Assembly (NCBI GenBank): GCA_004352715.1
Contig: SCFE01000021.1
Location: forward strand, 1,028,243 to 1,092,242
DNA length: 64,000 nt
Direction of reading: 5' to 3'
Source of the DNA: Hofstenia miamia
Lineage: Eukaryota; Xenacoelomorpha; Acoela
Shown here: positions 48,956 to 59,691 of the stretch, one piece after another
Position numbering within the stretch: the first letter of the stretch is position 1
Layout of the letters: each line of letters starts with the position of its first letter
The notes under the pieces: generated by a model
What the model saw: the letters and a program-made list of their open reading frames with translations, nothing else
Told to the model about the DNA's origin: nothing
Database searches by the model: none
Program-made: the position numbers and the translations under genes

Positions 48956-49208
48956 NNNNNNNNNNNNNNNNNNNNNNNNNNNNNNNNNNNNNNNNNNNNN
49001 NNNNNNNNNNNNNNNNNNNNNNNNNNNNNNNNNNNNNNNNNNNNNNNNNNNNNNNNNNNNNNNNNNNNNNNNNNNNNNNNNNNNNNNNNNNNNNNNNNNN
49101 NNNNNNNNNNNNNNNNNNNNNNNNNNNNNNNNNNNNNNNNNNNNNNNNNNNNNNNNNNNNNNNNNNNNNNNNNNNNNNNNATATATATATATATATATAT
49201 ATATATAT
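48921..49208. repeat. (TA)n microsatellite containing an assembly gap
   Basis: TA sequence on both sides of 225 N bases (48956-49180), the second gap of this kind in the window. Confidence 0.95.
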
Positions 49209-49779
49209 ACTAAATGTTTTCTACTCGCTATTAATATAATGATCTACAAATATAACAAAAATAAGTTATTTATAAAAAGTTCTTATTGTTCTGCAATTGC
49301 TGTAGAAACAAGATAAGAACCAGGAACAAACATTATCTGTGGTGAAATATTATTTAATGATCAAATTCATTGAATTTGATCAGTTAGTTTTGAAACACCT
49401 AAGGTTTATCGGAAATATCAACAGAGTGTTGATTATTATGTAATTGGCCATGTAGATTATTCGGTAACAAAAATTATTATTTGAGCTAATCATTCTACAT
49501 TTGCGTATGGTAAATAAGTGCTTTGAACATTTCCTTAACTCTCTTGAATCAGTTAAGCACAGATAATCATAGGGATGTACTTTGTATAATCCATTTAATA
49601 GCTTGTTAAAATATACAAGGGTATATAATTGGAATTGGATTGTAATTGGTAATATTTTTACATTAAATAACGTCTATATTCAATTCTGCCATTAGAATTA
49701 AATACTCAGTGAAGGCATATCCTTTGAAATCTTTCCAAAGCTTGAAATTGGACTCTGTATGGCCACAAGCATTGTGAAG

Positions 49780-50710
49780 CATATGCTAAAATCAATAATA
49801 TGCAGCTTTTATAAAATTTTGTATTAATATTAGGGCCGATTGGCACATTTCTTCCTACACAGAATAAAATGCGTATAATCCTTGTTGCATAGCATTTTCA
49901 AAGTGAACATTCCATTTGAAATTATACGAAAGGATCAGACCAAGATCTTCTACTATATCCAAAGATGGTATATTAATATTTCCTATAGCTAGATGAGAAA
50001 ATTCAGGTCGATTTATATTTGATCTCATTACATTGAAAGTGACATTATTTAAGTCTCCCCAATTAACTACTGAGTTAACAATAGAAAGTCCAATGATTCA
50101 AGTAAAACTAACGAAAACAAAGCAAATTAAAAAAATTTCCGGAAGACAAAATAAGCTGTTTTTCTATTTAAATTCTCCTTAAATGAGGCATTACAAATGC
50201 ATTTAAGATGTGCAAAGTGGTCAAATTTGACCGCTCGGTCTTTCGAGTGTTAATGTAATATATTGCATCAAATTCAATGTAGGATTTTTAACTAGAATTT
50301 TACTGTCATTTGCAAACAATGAAATATCTGCAGTACAACCTAAACACAATTCATCTGTAAAAAAGATAAATAATAGTGGCCCAAGGACACTGTCTTGTGG
50401 TACTGGTACGCCACTTGAAACTAGTGTAAGCAAAGAAATCGAGCCTTATATATATTATTAGATTGATAACGTTGATAGAGATATGATTTGAATGGTTGAA
50501 TAAATCCAAGATCCAATCATAATTTCGAAAGTTTTATCAGAAAAATGTGGTGAGAAAAAGCTTCAAAAGCCTTGAAATAAATTCTAAAAGCAACTAATCA
50601 ATTGTAAATATAATCAAGATAGCATAAAAGATTTGCAAGAGTAGAACAGCCAGTTTGAAATCCATGCTTCTTCTTTGATCATTTATCTCTTACTCGAGGA
50701 TATATATATG
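49780..50710 (-). pseudogene. CR1/Jockey-like LINE reverse transcriptase relic
   Basis: In minus-strand order, QHGFQTGCSTLANLL (near 50660), KAFEAFSHHIFLIKLSKL (near 50560), SSGVPVPQDSVLGPLLFIFF (near 50400) and LFANDSKILV (near 50300) correspond to successive RT blocks. The catalytic FADD/YADD is changed to FAND. After a 171-bp MITE insertion, the frame resumes with VVNWGDLNNVTFNVMRSN, then IVEDLGLILSYNFKWNVHF, the post-RT KDLGV...L.W..H block, and fades near 49780. Several stops and one element insertion interrupt it. The endonuclease and the C-terminal end are missing. Confidence 0.75.
50079..50249. mobile_element. piggyBac-type MITE, 171 bp, TTAA target
   Basis: TTAA lies immediately on both sides (50075-50078 and 50250-50253). 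The left end begins CAATAGAAAGTCCAATG; the reverse complement of the right end begins CACTCGAAAGACCGAG, followed by CGGTCAAATTTGACC. Removing it rejoins the LINE reading frame between YITLT and LNSVVNW. This supports insertion into an existing LINE copy. Confidence 0.8.
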
Positions 50711-51004
50711 CTGTTTTGTAAAATTTGAAAATTTGTTTAGTTCAAAGTAAATAATTACAAATAATATAAAGCTATAACATAAACAGCATTCTTAATGAAA
50801 ATTGGTTGGAATATTGTCCACACAGTTTCACACACTGTGACAGAGAGAAACATTAAGATTTGATAATTTTGACACACAATGAAGGATAAAATCTGAAAGA
50901 TAAGGACAGTTAAATTTTGTATTCAATAACAATGTGAAAAAGTAGATTATATAGCAAAACGTAACGCAAATGAACGAACCTGGAAGGTTGTTGGCAAGGA
51001 ATGA

Positions 51005-53407
51005 TCAACACGTTGATATGTGGATTTTATCAATTCTTTTTCGAAGAAGTATTTGCTTCAATGGCGGTTTCAATTTCTTCAGCTTTTTCAACAAGACGTT
51101 TGCGGCGTTGATTTTCGACTTGTTGTTTTCAGAAATGCCTTCTTTCAATATTTTCATTCCTTTAATTTTCATATCACCTGCTTCTTTCTTTGACGTTTCT
51201 TTGTCATAAGTCAATTTTTGAAATTTTCACAGCCCTCTCACTCTGGTGTTGCTCCTCTCCAATTCTTTTCAAGTAATTTTCGTTCGAATTGCGAACAGCA
51301 GAGATGAGTTGCTTGGATGGTGGTAGGCTTTCAGGCTCCCCCCAAGATCTTTAATGAAGGACGACGTCAGTAGCAGACCTCTTAACGTTTTATCACTAAG
51401 TCTTGTGCGATGGCCAGTTATAACAAGTTTATTCTCACTGAAAAATCTCTCAACAGATTCTTGGCCGTGGGAAAAACTTAAGCGAATTTTCAACAAAATT
51501 GTCAAATTTGAAATCTTTGGTTTTCCCGCTGTGCCTTCTATGCATATCACTTTGTACCAGTATTCGTCTACACGTGTGAATACATCAGTAGAATTGTTAC
51601 AATCGTCTTGCTCACCTTCATCAGGCTCTTCAACATACTTCCAAGGAATTTGCTCGATTCAGAATGCACGATATTCATCAACAATGGCGTCAATCTTAAT
51701 TGCGGCTGCAAGGCGTCTTATACATTCCACCGAGTTGTTGGAATCCAACTTAGCAATGGGATGTAGAACTTGTAAGTCAAGGAGAATTTTATTTTTTAAC
51801 GTGCGTATTTTCAAGAGTTTGGCTATGGCCGTTTTCAGAAATAATCTAGCAGCGGCGAAAAAAGCATTCTGCTGGTTGTCAGAAATTTTATCACGCATCT
51901 TCAAGGTACAAGTACTTCGTGATGCTTCATAACCGATGTCCGCTTTGAAGAGATTTTCATCTTTCTCCAAATCAATGGAATAAAGTTTTGCACTAGAAGC
52001 ATTTTCCAGTAGCTCGGGTATCACTATGTGACAACTCAATTTTTCAACGAACTGAGACATTCTGTCATACAAAATATGAATCATTGGAAAGTGTGCCTGA
52101 AATTGTCTAGTAAATTCAGTAAAAATTGGAATCAAGGATTTCAGAAATTGTATTTGCACCAACAAAATAGGATTGACGTAATCCGTACAAGTTTCTTTAT
52201 CGGCTAGATTTTCCGATCGGCCGCGAGATAAAGTTGGAACTCAGAAACTTTTTGATAACGGGCAGTTGCTCTTCAAGACTGTTGGTAACCTCATCGGGAG
52301 TTAGCCACCTTGATGATACATATCGGATGAAAAAGTGTTTTTCACATCTGACTTTGAATTTTTTCATAATCTTCCTGCCACCGAATTTTTGAACAGATAA
52401 AACAGTTCAATGCCAAGTTGTTCAACGTCGTCTCCGAATTTCTCAAAAGCAGTTGAAAACGTGTTATGCACTTTGTGGATATTGCAAGTACCGATGTTCA
52501 CAAGATCACTGTTGATAACGTCTTTCGCCTTGCCTGAACAGCTTTCATGACATTCGGCTCATCAGTTGCAATTTGTGGGAGCTTATTTGTGTACAACAGT
52601 GTTGCCACTTCTGCCAATTTCTCAACAATTACGTCGGCTTGGGCATGCCCGAGAGTGAAAGAAGCGATATATTACAAAACAATTTTTTTGGCATCAAGTG
52701 ACCAGTGGCGTGCAACACATCAAGTTGGCGCCATGCTTGGCTGTGGTAGCTTCATCTACCTCAAGTGTGTAACAAACACTTTTATTTCGAATTTCATTTT
52801 CAATTAAAGAAAGAAAGTGAGGAATAAGGTCATCAGACACAATACGACTTGCTTTGTTTTCTTGCAGTGCAAGGAAGACGCAATTTTCAAGTCAGCGAAC
52901 ATTTTCTTCATGACAGGCACAAGGAGATCTAAGCAGTTCAGAGGAACATGTGCAGCAGCAACTGTTGAACACAATATTGCTTCCGCCATTGTTACTTGTT
53001 CATTGAAGGTCAAGTTGGTTGATTGATTTCTTGAAAATGACTGTGAAATCGATAACGGTGGCGTCAGTCTCTTCAAAATTCCATCTCATCTATTATTTCT
53101 CACTGCATCTTTATGGCACTTCTCCAAATGGCGTACAATGTCACATCTCCCTAAATGAATTTTGTGAATCCAATTAGAAAAATGTCTAACAAAAAGAAAA
53201 GCATGAAATATCAATTTAATTTTGGGTACCTCTCAAGCCTATTGAGAAGGCTTCTTTGCAAGCAAGACAAAAGGCGGAATTTGGATGTTTGTTATCTTCA
53301 GTGTACCATTTCTCAATTTCGTAACCATTGTGGTCATCACCATTTAACTTAGAACCCTTGAAGATTTGTTTTTTTCTTGACATTTTATCTAAAAAACCTT
53401 GAAGCAA
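51005..53407 (-). pseudogene. hAT-superfamily transposase, nearly full length, decayed
   Basis: Minus-strand order: an N-terminal region from 53382 with FCLACKEAF and, after about 100 bp, GRCDIVRHLEKCHKDA, a BED-like C2/H2 finger. Then comes EQVTMAEAILCSTVAAAHVP and LVPVMKKMFADLKIA (53010-52900), the conserved block preceding the catalytic region. LEVDEATTAKHGANL (52760) holds the likely first Asp. GHAQADVIVEKLAEVATLLY and ATDEPNVMKA (52650-52540) hold the second. NIGTCNIHKVHNTF (52490) is the C-x2-H motif. The C-terminal hAT dimerisation block LSFSHGQESVERFFSENKLV is at about 51480-51420. A Lys-rich tail runs to 51005. I count at least one in-frame stop (near 51657) plus several frameshifts. 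Each segment is otherwise well preserved, so decay is moderate. TIRs were not identified. A 27-bp minisatellite begins right at its 5' edge. Confidence 0.8.
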
Positions 53408-54230
53408 TCAAATTAAAATTGTCGATTAAAGCAATCAAATTAAAATTGTCTATTAAAACAATCAAATTAAAATGGTCGATTAAAACAATAAATTTAAAAT
53501 TGTCAATTATAACAATAAAATTAAAATTGTCAATTAAAACATAAAATTAAAATTGTTAATTAAAAAAATAAAATTAAAATTGTCAATTAAAACAATAAAT
53601 TTGAAATTGTCGATTAAAACAATCAAATTAAAATTGTCGTTTAAAACAATCAAATTAAAATTGTCGATTAAAACAATAAAATTATAATTGTCGATTAAAA
53701 CAATAAAATTAAAATTGTCGATTAAAACAATAAAATTAAAATTGTCGATTAAAACAATAAAATTAAAATTGTCGATTAAAACAATAAAATTAAAATTGTC
53801 GATTAAAACAATAAAATTAAAATTGTCGATTAAAACAATAAAATTAAAATTGTCGATTAAAACAATAAAATTAAAATTGTCGATTAAAACAATAAAATTA
53901 AAATTGTCGATTAAAACAATAAAATTAAAATTGTCGATTAAAACAATAAAATTAAAATTGTCGATTAAAACAATAAAATTAAAATTGTCGATTAAAACAA
54001 TAAAATTAAAATTGTCGATTAAAACAATAAAATTAAAATTGTCGATTAAAACAATAAAATTAAAATTGTCGATTAAAACAATAAAATTAAAATTGTCGAT
54101 TAAAACAATCAAATTAAAATTGTCGATTAAAACAATAAAATTATAATTGTCGATTAAAACAATAAACTTAAAATTGTCAATTAAAACAATAAAATTAAAA
54201 TTGTCGATTAAAACAATCCAATTAAAATTA
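53404..54230. repeat. 27-bp minisatellite, about 30 copies
   Basis: The unit is AATTGTCGATTAAAACAATA plus AAATTAA (27 bp). Roughly 30-31 units fill the interval. Central copies (about 53690-54100) are nearly identical. Outer copies carry scattered changes, as expected of homogenisation by unequal exchange. Because 27 is a multiple of three, both strands stay open for over 150 codons, but the repetitive product is an artefact. The array begins at the 5' side of the hAT transposase relic. Confidence 0.97.
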
Positions 54231-54234
54231 TTAG

Positions 54235-55065
54235 GTAAATTGGTAATACTAAGTGAACGTATGAATTTAAAGGCATTGTTTGGATTAAAGTTATGAAATG
54301 AGCGAAAAAAGCATCTTGTTTAACGTGGCAGCATTATTAAAATTTTCATAGCATAATTTAACTTGAGCAGCATAAGTTGTATTAGGCATTTTTAATGATC
54401 TTCTTTTAATAGTATTATATTTATTTGACATATAAACTGCATGTGAAGAATAATAAGATGGTAAATTTCCATTCGTTTCTTTGGTTTGTAGGTGTCAATT
54501 ATATTACATACAAGAGAATACCATTTATCAAGCATTGCATTAATGACATTAGGGTTTCCCTTATAGATAGAGTAAAATATGAAGTTGCAAATTTTCAATA
54601 TCTCATCCCCTAATTTTGTTCTACTTATGATGAAAAAAAACCATGTAAAAAATTTGATTGTTTGATATTTAGAGGTGGTCCTCATGGCTTTTAGCTGGTG
54701 CTCCTTATTTTGGTTTATCTTCAGTATTTGTCAGAATATTATGGATGTTTTACAACATAATGACCACAAATTCTTATAAATTCTGCAAACAATAATAATG
54801 GATTGCCATTAAAAATGCTGCTAGTATTTCAAACCTTAAAGTTATCATTAAGAATCATGCCAATGTCCGAATCGCAGAACATTCTAATGTCGAGTAAATA
54901 TCATTTTACTAAGCAAACATGGAATCGTTTTTGCCGTATTGTTAGTACCAACAAATTATATGATAGTTAACTGCAAATTCGATTGTTAAGAAGGCAGTTG
55001 TGGTAATAATTGTTTTATTATGGCAGTGTATGAAATATTCAAACTTGAGTGGAAAATTAAAAAAG
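54235..55065. other. Gene-free stretch
   Basis: No gene is supported between the minisatellite and the next transposase-like relic. Confidence 0.5.
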
Positions 55066-55070
55066 TTGTT

Positions 55071-56086
55071 ATTCAGTACGACAAAATCAAGGAAAAAGTT
55101 AAAGCATCAGCGCTAGCTGGTGCAAACTGGCCATGATCGATCTGCTGCCACTGTTTCTAAAATTTCTTGAAAATTTGAATGTCAGGTCTAGATGAAGCAG
55201 CAGTCTCTTCCTCAAACGCTGCTCCTATGATGAGCTCTATAATATGAAGACGACAGGGCAAGTGAAGAAAATCTTTCTGAAGTTTTTGTTCAATGAGTTT
55301 GCAGGCACCGGAATGAAGGCCTGTGTTCGAAGCTGTAGTATCAAAGGGGAAGGTAACAACCAGATATCTGATATTCCAGTCCTCCAGGACTTTACTACAG
55401 CCTCAGCCTGTGCAGCACCAGCACCATTAGGTAACTTGGGAACTCCGAGCAGTTTTTCAGTGTTAGCACCTGAGACTAGGACTGGCAGTCTGTCAATGTG
55501 TTCCTTATTTGTAATGCCTTCCATTAGTTTACCGTCCCACAGTACTGTTAGTGGTGCAGTTGGATCAAACTTTGATTTCAAGTTTTGTACTGTTGTTTTC
55601 CTGTGCAAAACTCTTGCCCACTGTATAGAGTTGCGGTTGATGTTAATATCAGTGAGATTGTGGACAAGACTGGTTGTCATCTCTCCGAGGACATATATGT
55701 AGCATTTCTTGATGATATCCTTGTCATGTCTAAGGCTGCTGTAAGTGCTGGAGTGATGACATTTTTCTTGCCCTTATTCCTATAGGACGACTTGGTGCAT
55801 GAACTGCAGCTTCAGCAACAACTTCACCATTGTCAGACTCAAAAGGTGCTGATGTCTTAGATTCGTCTAATGTAAGAACAACTTGGCTACAGCTCGCTTC
55901 CATTTCTTCAATGCACTTGTTTTGCCGCTTAGCTACAGAATCTATACTGGCATCATAAGTGTCTTTAACAAACTGAGCTGCTCTGTCCGTGGAACATTTG
56001 GGATTTTCTCCCTTAAACAGACACAATGCCTTCTTCACACGAATGCTGATCTCAGTTCGATAACATTTCTGGCTGGGCATATCCAT
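55071..56086 (-). pseudogene. Transposase-like protein with FDTTASNTG motif, decayed
   Basis: From 56086 on the minus strand, an N-terminal Cys/Asp-rich part (YRTEISIRVKKALCLFKGEN) continues to about 55730. After a frameshift, NVITPALTAALDMTRISSRN leads into 55680-55340, with INRNSIQWARVLHRKT, DPTAPLTVLWDGKLMEGI, DRLPVLVSG and EKLLGVPKLP. A second shift gives FPFDTTASNTGLHSGACKLI and HLPCRLHIIELII (about 55335-55225), ending near 55071. I recall this set (WDGKL, DRLPVLVSG, FDTTxSNTG, GAC-LIE, ACRHHxxE) from many uncharacterised cnidarian and arthropod proteins that occur in multiple copies. The order Asp, Asp, Cys-x2-His resembles the hAT catalytic core, so a hAT-related DDE transposase is my inference. 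Two frameshifts and one stop (near 55165) make it dead. Confidence 0.6.
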
Positions 56087-56280
56087 AATTTTATGTAGCA
56101 GTAGACCTAGTCAATAGTAGTGATAGCAATAGAATGAATGTTAATTTTGATTACTCTTTATATAGCTTATGGCGATGTTAATGTGTATTGTAACTTTAGT
56201 TAGTCTAATTAACTAAAGGAGGCATCGCTTTCAACCATGGCTTCGGATTGTCGAGTGTGAGTTAAGTTCAATTAGGACGT

Positions 56281-56293
56281 ATCTATCTATCTA

Positions 56294-56346
<53 letters not shown>

Positions 56347-56347
56347 C
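56281..56347. repeat. Compound microsatellite (ATCT)n(AT)n(GT)n
   Basis: Three adjoining simple repeats: ATCT units, then about 30 bp of AT, then about 20 bp of GT. Confidence 0.97.
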
Positions 56348-56599
56348 TAAATTTTGTGAAAACAACATTGTTCATGTCAACTACAAAATAGGTTTTTCTA
56401 GGGTTTATAAAAGAGACATAGCGTGAAATTACCAAATTGTGGGATTATTTTAAAGTTGCTTGTGAATTAAAATTTTTTCACATATTAACAGATGACAATA
56501 AATTTTTATATCTACTAAACAATAGCAATTCTTGTGATTATTCAATTGTATGTCGACATAGTAGTATGGCCATTTGTTTGAGATAGTAATTATTTGCGC

Positions 56600-56648
56600 G
56601 AATTCATCATTTTAATGTCATCCAATCAGCGACAAGAATGATGAATTC
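56600..56648. promoter_or_regulatory. 12-bp inverted repeat around a CCAAT box
   Basis: GAATTCATCATT (56600-56611) and AATGATGAATTC (56637-56648) are perfect reverse complements. The 25-nt spacer contains TCCAATCAGCG, a good CCAAT-box match. It lies 20 bp upstream of a small membrane-protein ORF, so it could belong to a promoter. There is no direct evidence of transcription. Confidence 0.3.
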
Positions 56649-56668
56649 TAGAAAGTGTGATTTACATT

Positions 56669-56848
56669 ATGCAAAAGTCACTTTACGATCGGAGCTTTAT
56701 CACACACAATCTTCCGAAGAAGGGTCTTCATCTGATTCTATGGATAGCTGGGGCTTTTATAGGAGCCATCGTTATGATAATTTCACTTGTTTTAGTGTTC
56801 GGTTCAGTTGAAGTCATATTTCAAATATTAACATTTAATAAAAGCTGA
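56669..56848 (+). CDS. Small single-pass membrane ORF, uncertain
   Basis: Counted from the ATG at 56669, this frame has 59 residues. A basic N-terminal segment (HNLPKKG) is followed by a long hydrophobic stretch, HLILWIAGAFIGAIVMIISL, continuing to about residue 50, then FNKS and a stop. AATAAA overlaps the last codons. The upstream palindrome with CCAAT makes it slightly more interesting than other short frames. No family is recognised and it may be a chance frame. Confidence 0.25.
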   Translation: MQKSLYDRSFITHNLPKKGLHLILWIAGAFIGAIVMIISLVLVFGSVEVIFQILTFNKS

Positions 56849-56849
56849 T

Positions 56850-57800
56850 GGGGATTTGGTCTGAACTAAAATTCAAATGGAATATTTGAAGACGTGCTCT
56901 ATGTGAAGATAAAGAATATATTGCATCAAGCTTTATTGGGACATTATGTAGACATTTTTGTAAATGTTATTGACATTTTTTTTGGAATAGACTATAGGTT
57001 AGATTTCATAAATATGCTACTTGTAAATAAAGTAATTTCTAAAATTATTTAGTTCATATGGTTGACATAAACACTTCGAGGTTCAAATGAAAACGTTTAA
57101 TTTAAGTTGATTCTTAAATTTTTATCCAGAATTAATTGCATTTTTGTAATTTTGCTATCTATAAGCTGTCCATGTAAAAAATCAAAGATTTATTTAAATA
57201 AATGATTTTAATATCTGTTTAGTGTTTGACATCAATGTGAAAACAATAAAATTAATTTTAAAAATCTATAAAAAGTGCTTTAATCTACTTATTGACGGCA
57301 CGCGGTTTATGGACGATTGTTCAATTGTAACTTTTGCAAGCAGAAAGTTGGTGTAATCTATTGCCAGAATACTCAATATAATGTTTATTGCAAACATCCT
57401 TCATTTCTTTATAGCCTTTCAACCAGTGCATTTGTTTGAAATTAGCATCCAACTAACTAATGAAATTTTGAAGCCATCAAATGTGGATAAGTATTTTGGA
57501 TTGCGTGATTTGGAAAAAAATTCGACATTGCAGCCGATAAGCAAATACCGATTTTTCAAATCTGTAATGATAAGAGGTTAATTTTTCATACAAACACCAG
57601 AGAACATTAATTGCAATTTTTTGTATGCGATATTTTAATCAGAATATGCAATGTAGTTGTTGATGTTCATTAATAAAAAAATGCACATCTGCTAACATTC
57701 TAAAAGTGTTCTGCGTCAAATTTCTTAGCAAGAAAAACATATAAGCATAGAATGCATGCATGTTTTGGGTTTTGCTTGGACCCTCAGCGTATTTTCATTG
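56850..57800. other. Gene-free stretch
   Basis: No feature is supported. A 66-codon frame at 57381-57581 has no recognisable motif. Confidence 0.5.
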
Positions 57801-58020
57801 GACAAAGAGATAGTGTCTTGACTCTTCTAATGCCTGGTGCCCTCCCGCCTGTTGGAATTCACCGGTCCGCTTGCCATCTATTGAAAAATAGGTAAAATAC
57901 TACGAAATTAAATCAAAATGCACAAAAGTATATACTATATAATTTTGCCTTTTAGTGAAAAACTTACGACTTCTGTAACATATATTAATTCTATCAAATA
58001 TCTAGGGATGTGCTAGAATC

Positions 58021-58551
58021 TAGTGTTTTGCGGGCATGTCAGGCCCTTCCCCGTTCCCCGTTCCCCGTTCCCGCCGGGCAGAAAGGAGGGCGAACACCGG
58101 GTATTACTGTGACCGGCCGGGCGGGCATCGGGCGCTCAAATAACCGGACAAATGTTATGTCCACTCAAATAAAGTCTGGTATAATCATAAAATACCTTGC
58201 TGTAATGACGTAAGCTTTTTCTGCTTTTAAAAAGAAATTAATAATTTTCCGCAAAACTTATGCTTTTACCGCAAAAATATTTAAGTTTTGTTGTAGATTT
58301 GCTGTAATGAAATGACAAAAATGCATGATCTTTGATAGAATTAATATATTTTATAGGAGTCGTAAGAAGTTTTTAACTAAAATACAAAATTATATAGGAC
58401 TTTTGTGCGTTTTGATTTAATTTCGTAGTATTTTACATTTTTATCAATAGATGGCGGGCAGACCGGGAGGCCTATTCCTGCCCAATNTTTGGAAGATAAA
58501 CGGGCGCAGGGCGGGCATGGGAAGCGTTAAATCTAAAAATGCAAAACACTA
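58021..58551 (+). mobile_element. hAT-type MITE (copy C) nested in element B
   Basis: CTAGAATC lies directly on both sides (58013-58020 and 58552-58559), a perfect 8-bp duplication. Ends are TAGTGTTTTGC and its reverse complement GCAAAACACTA. The 531-bp unit has GC-rich ends (CCCCGTTCCCCGTTCCC; GGCCGGGCGGGCATCGGGCG; GCAGGGCGGGCATGG) and an AT-rich centre. One N lies at 58487. It is a second copy of the family represented by split copy A. Confidence 0.9.
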
Positions 58552-59565
58552 CTAGAATCCGGTATCAGATCCGGAATCTGATAAAATCGGCAATTACACA
58601 ACCGGATTCGGATATCCGATAAAATTTAACTTGTTTACCGGATTTTATCGGATAATATATTCTGAGATAAAACTTGAATTTCAAAATGGAATTTTTGAGG
58701 AAAAAGTTACATTTTTTCCAAAAAATGGAAGTTGTCATGAAACAATTTTTCTGAAAAATCATGAAGTAGTCTATTTAATAATTATTTTCATTCGCAAGAG
58801 GTTGTTCTTCATTAAAAATTAGGGCAACCAAAAGTCATAAAAATCACATTTTTCTGTTGTTCTACTTGCAGCCTGCTTAAAATTTGATGGTTTTCAGACC
58901 TGGAGTGCGGTTAAATAGGAAGTATAAAGTCATAGAAAGTCATATTTTTGTTTTTTGAAAAATACAGTAATTCTGGCTAAAATGTCATAAAAGTAATTTG
59001 TTGGCATAGTTTCATTAAAATTAAGAAAAAACTTTAAAATAATACGGAATTGTGACAGCTTTATATCATTTGAACTACGACATTTATATTCATTCAATGT
59101 CAATTAATGCACTTCCTGGCCTAGCTTCCGAGAAGTTTAAATGCTAGCTAGTTGTTGACCCGATCCGACCCACTGGTCAACGCATTTCTGGGACTAGGCA
59201 TATATGCTGCCAGCTGAAATATAACTAAGGAACTATATATATATATTATTATTTCATAGATTCTGCAAGGCACATGTGTTGCAGAATTGTACCATGCCTA
59301 TTCAAGCAAAATGCATGAGAGTTTACAATCTAATTGCTTCAATTAAGGCTGCTATCATAAGAAGTCAAAGTTGTTCAATGTTTGACAGAGTTGAAATTCC
59401 ATCAGATGTTGTTATTACTCCCATCCTTGATCTTGGAAATGATACCTGTGAAATAATCGCCAATATCAAGTCACGATTAGAAAATATCGGTTTCACTGCT
59501 CTAATCATTATAGTATTATGGAAGGAAAGGGGATGGACATTTAAAAGGAATTGTACAAGTTACGA

Positions 59566-59691
59566 AACTTTAAAGCAACATCGGCTGCAGTTGAGAGATG
59601 TTTCTGTATGCTAAAAAAACTCTTAGCCTATGACAGCAATCTTAACCACAGTAATATTTGGACATTATGTGCTGTTATTATAAATTGGTGA
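59566..59691 (+). pseudogene. hAT dimerisation domain fragment inside element B
   Basis: The frame reads NFKATSAAVERCFCMLKKLL, then AYDSNLNHSNIW and a stop. This is the C-terminal hAT family dimerisation motif (TSAxVERxFSxLKKLLxxDRN). The preceding 59276-59560 region may be a decayed part of the same protein but shows no firm motif. The rest of the transposase is absent. Confidence 0.7.

Larger units (their letters stand above)
47085..49775. other. Gene-free stretch with TA tracts and a gap
   Basis: No gene is supported. A perfect inverted repeat GATCAAATTCA/TGAATTTGATC lies at 49359-49381, and a TATACAGC/AGCTGTATA palindrome near 48526-48541. Neither is tied to a known feature. Confidence 0.5.

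Noticed and set aside
51354-51932. 192-codon plus-strand frame
   Set aside because: It lies antisense to the hAT transposase, whose minus-strand reading carries the recognisable motifs.
53534-54146. Long open frames on both strands (192 and 152 codons) with repeating 9-residue units
   Set aside because: They are produced by a 27-bp tandem repeat whose length is a multiple of three; no start context or domain supports translation.
53404-54230. CRISPR-like regular array
   Set aside because: Units are directly contiguous without spacers and the context is eukaryotic.
55244-55785. Plus-strand frames of 152 and 66 codons
   Set aside because: They are antisense shadows of the minus-strand FDTTASNTG family relic.
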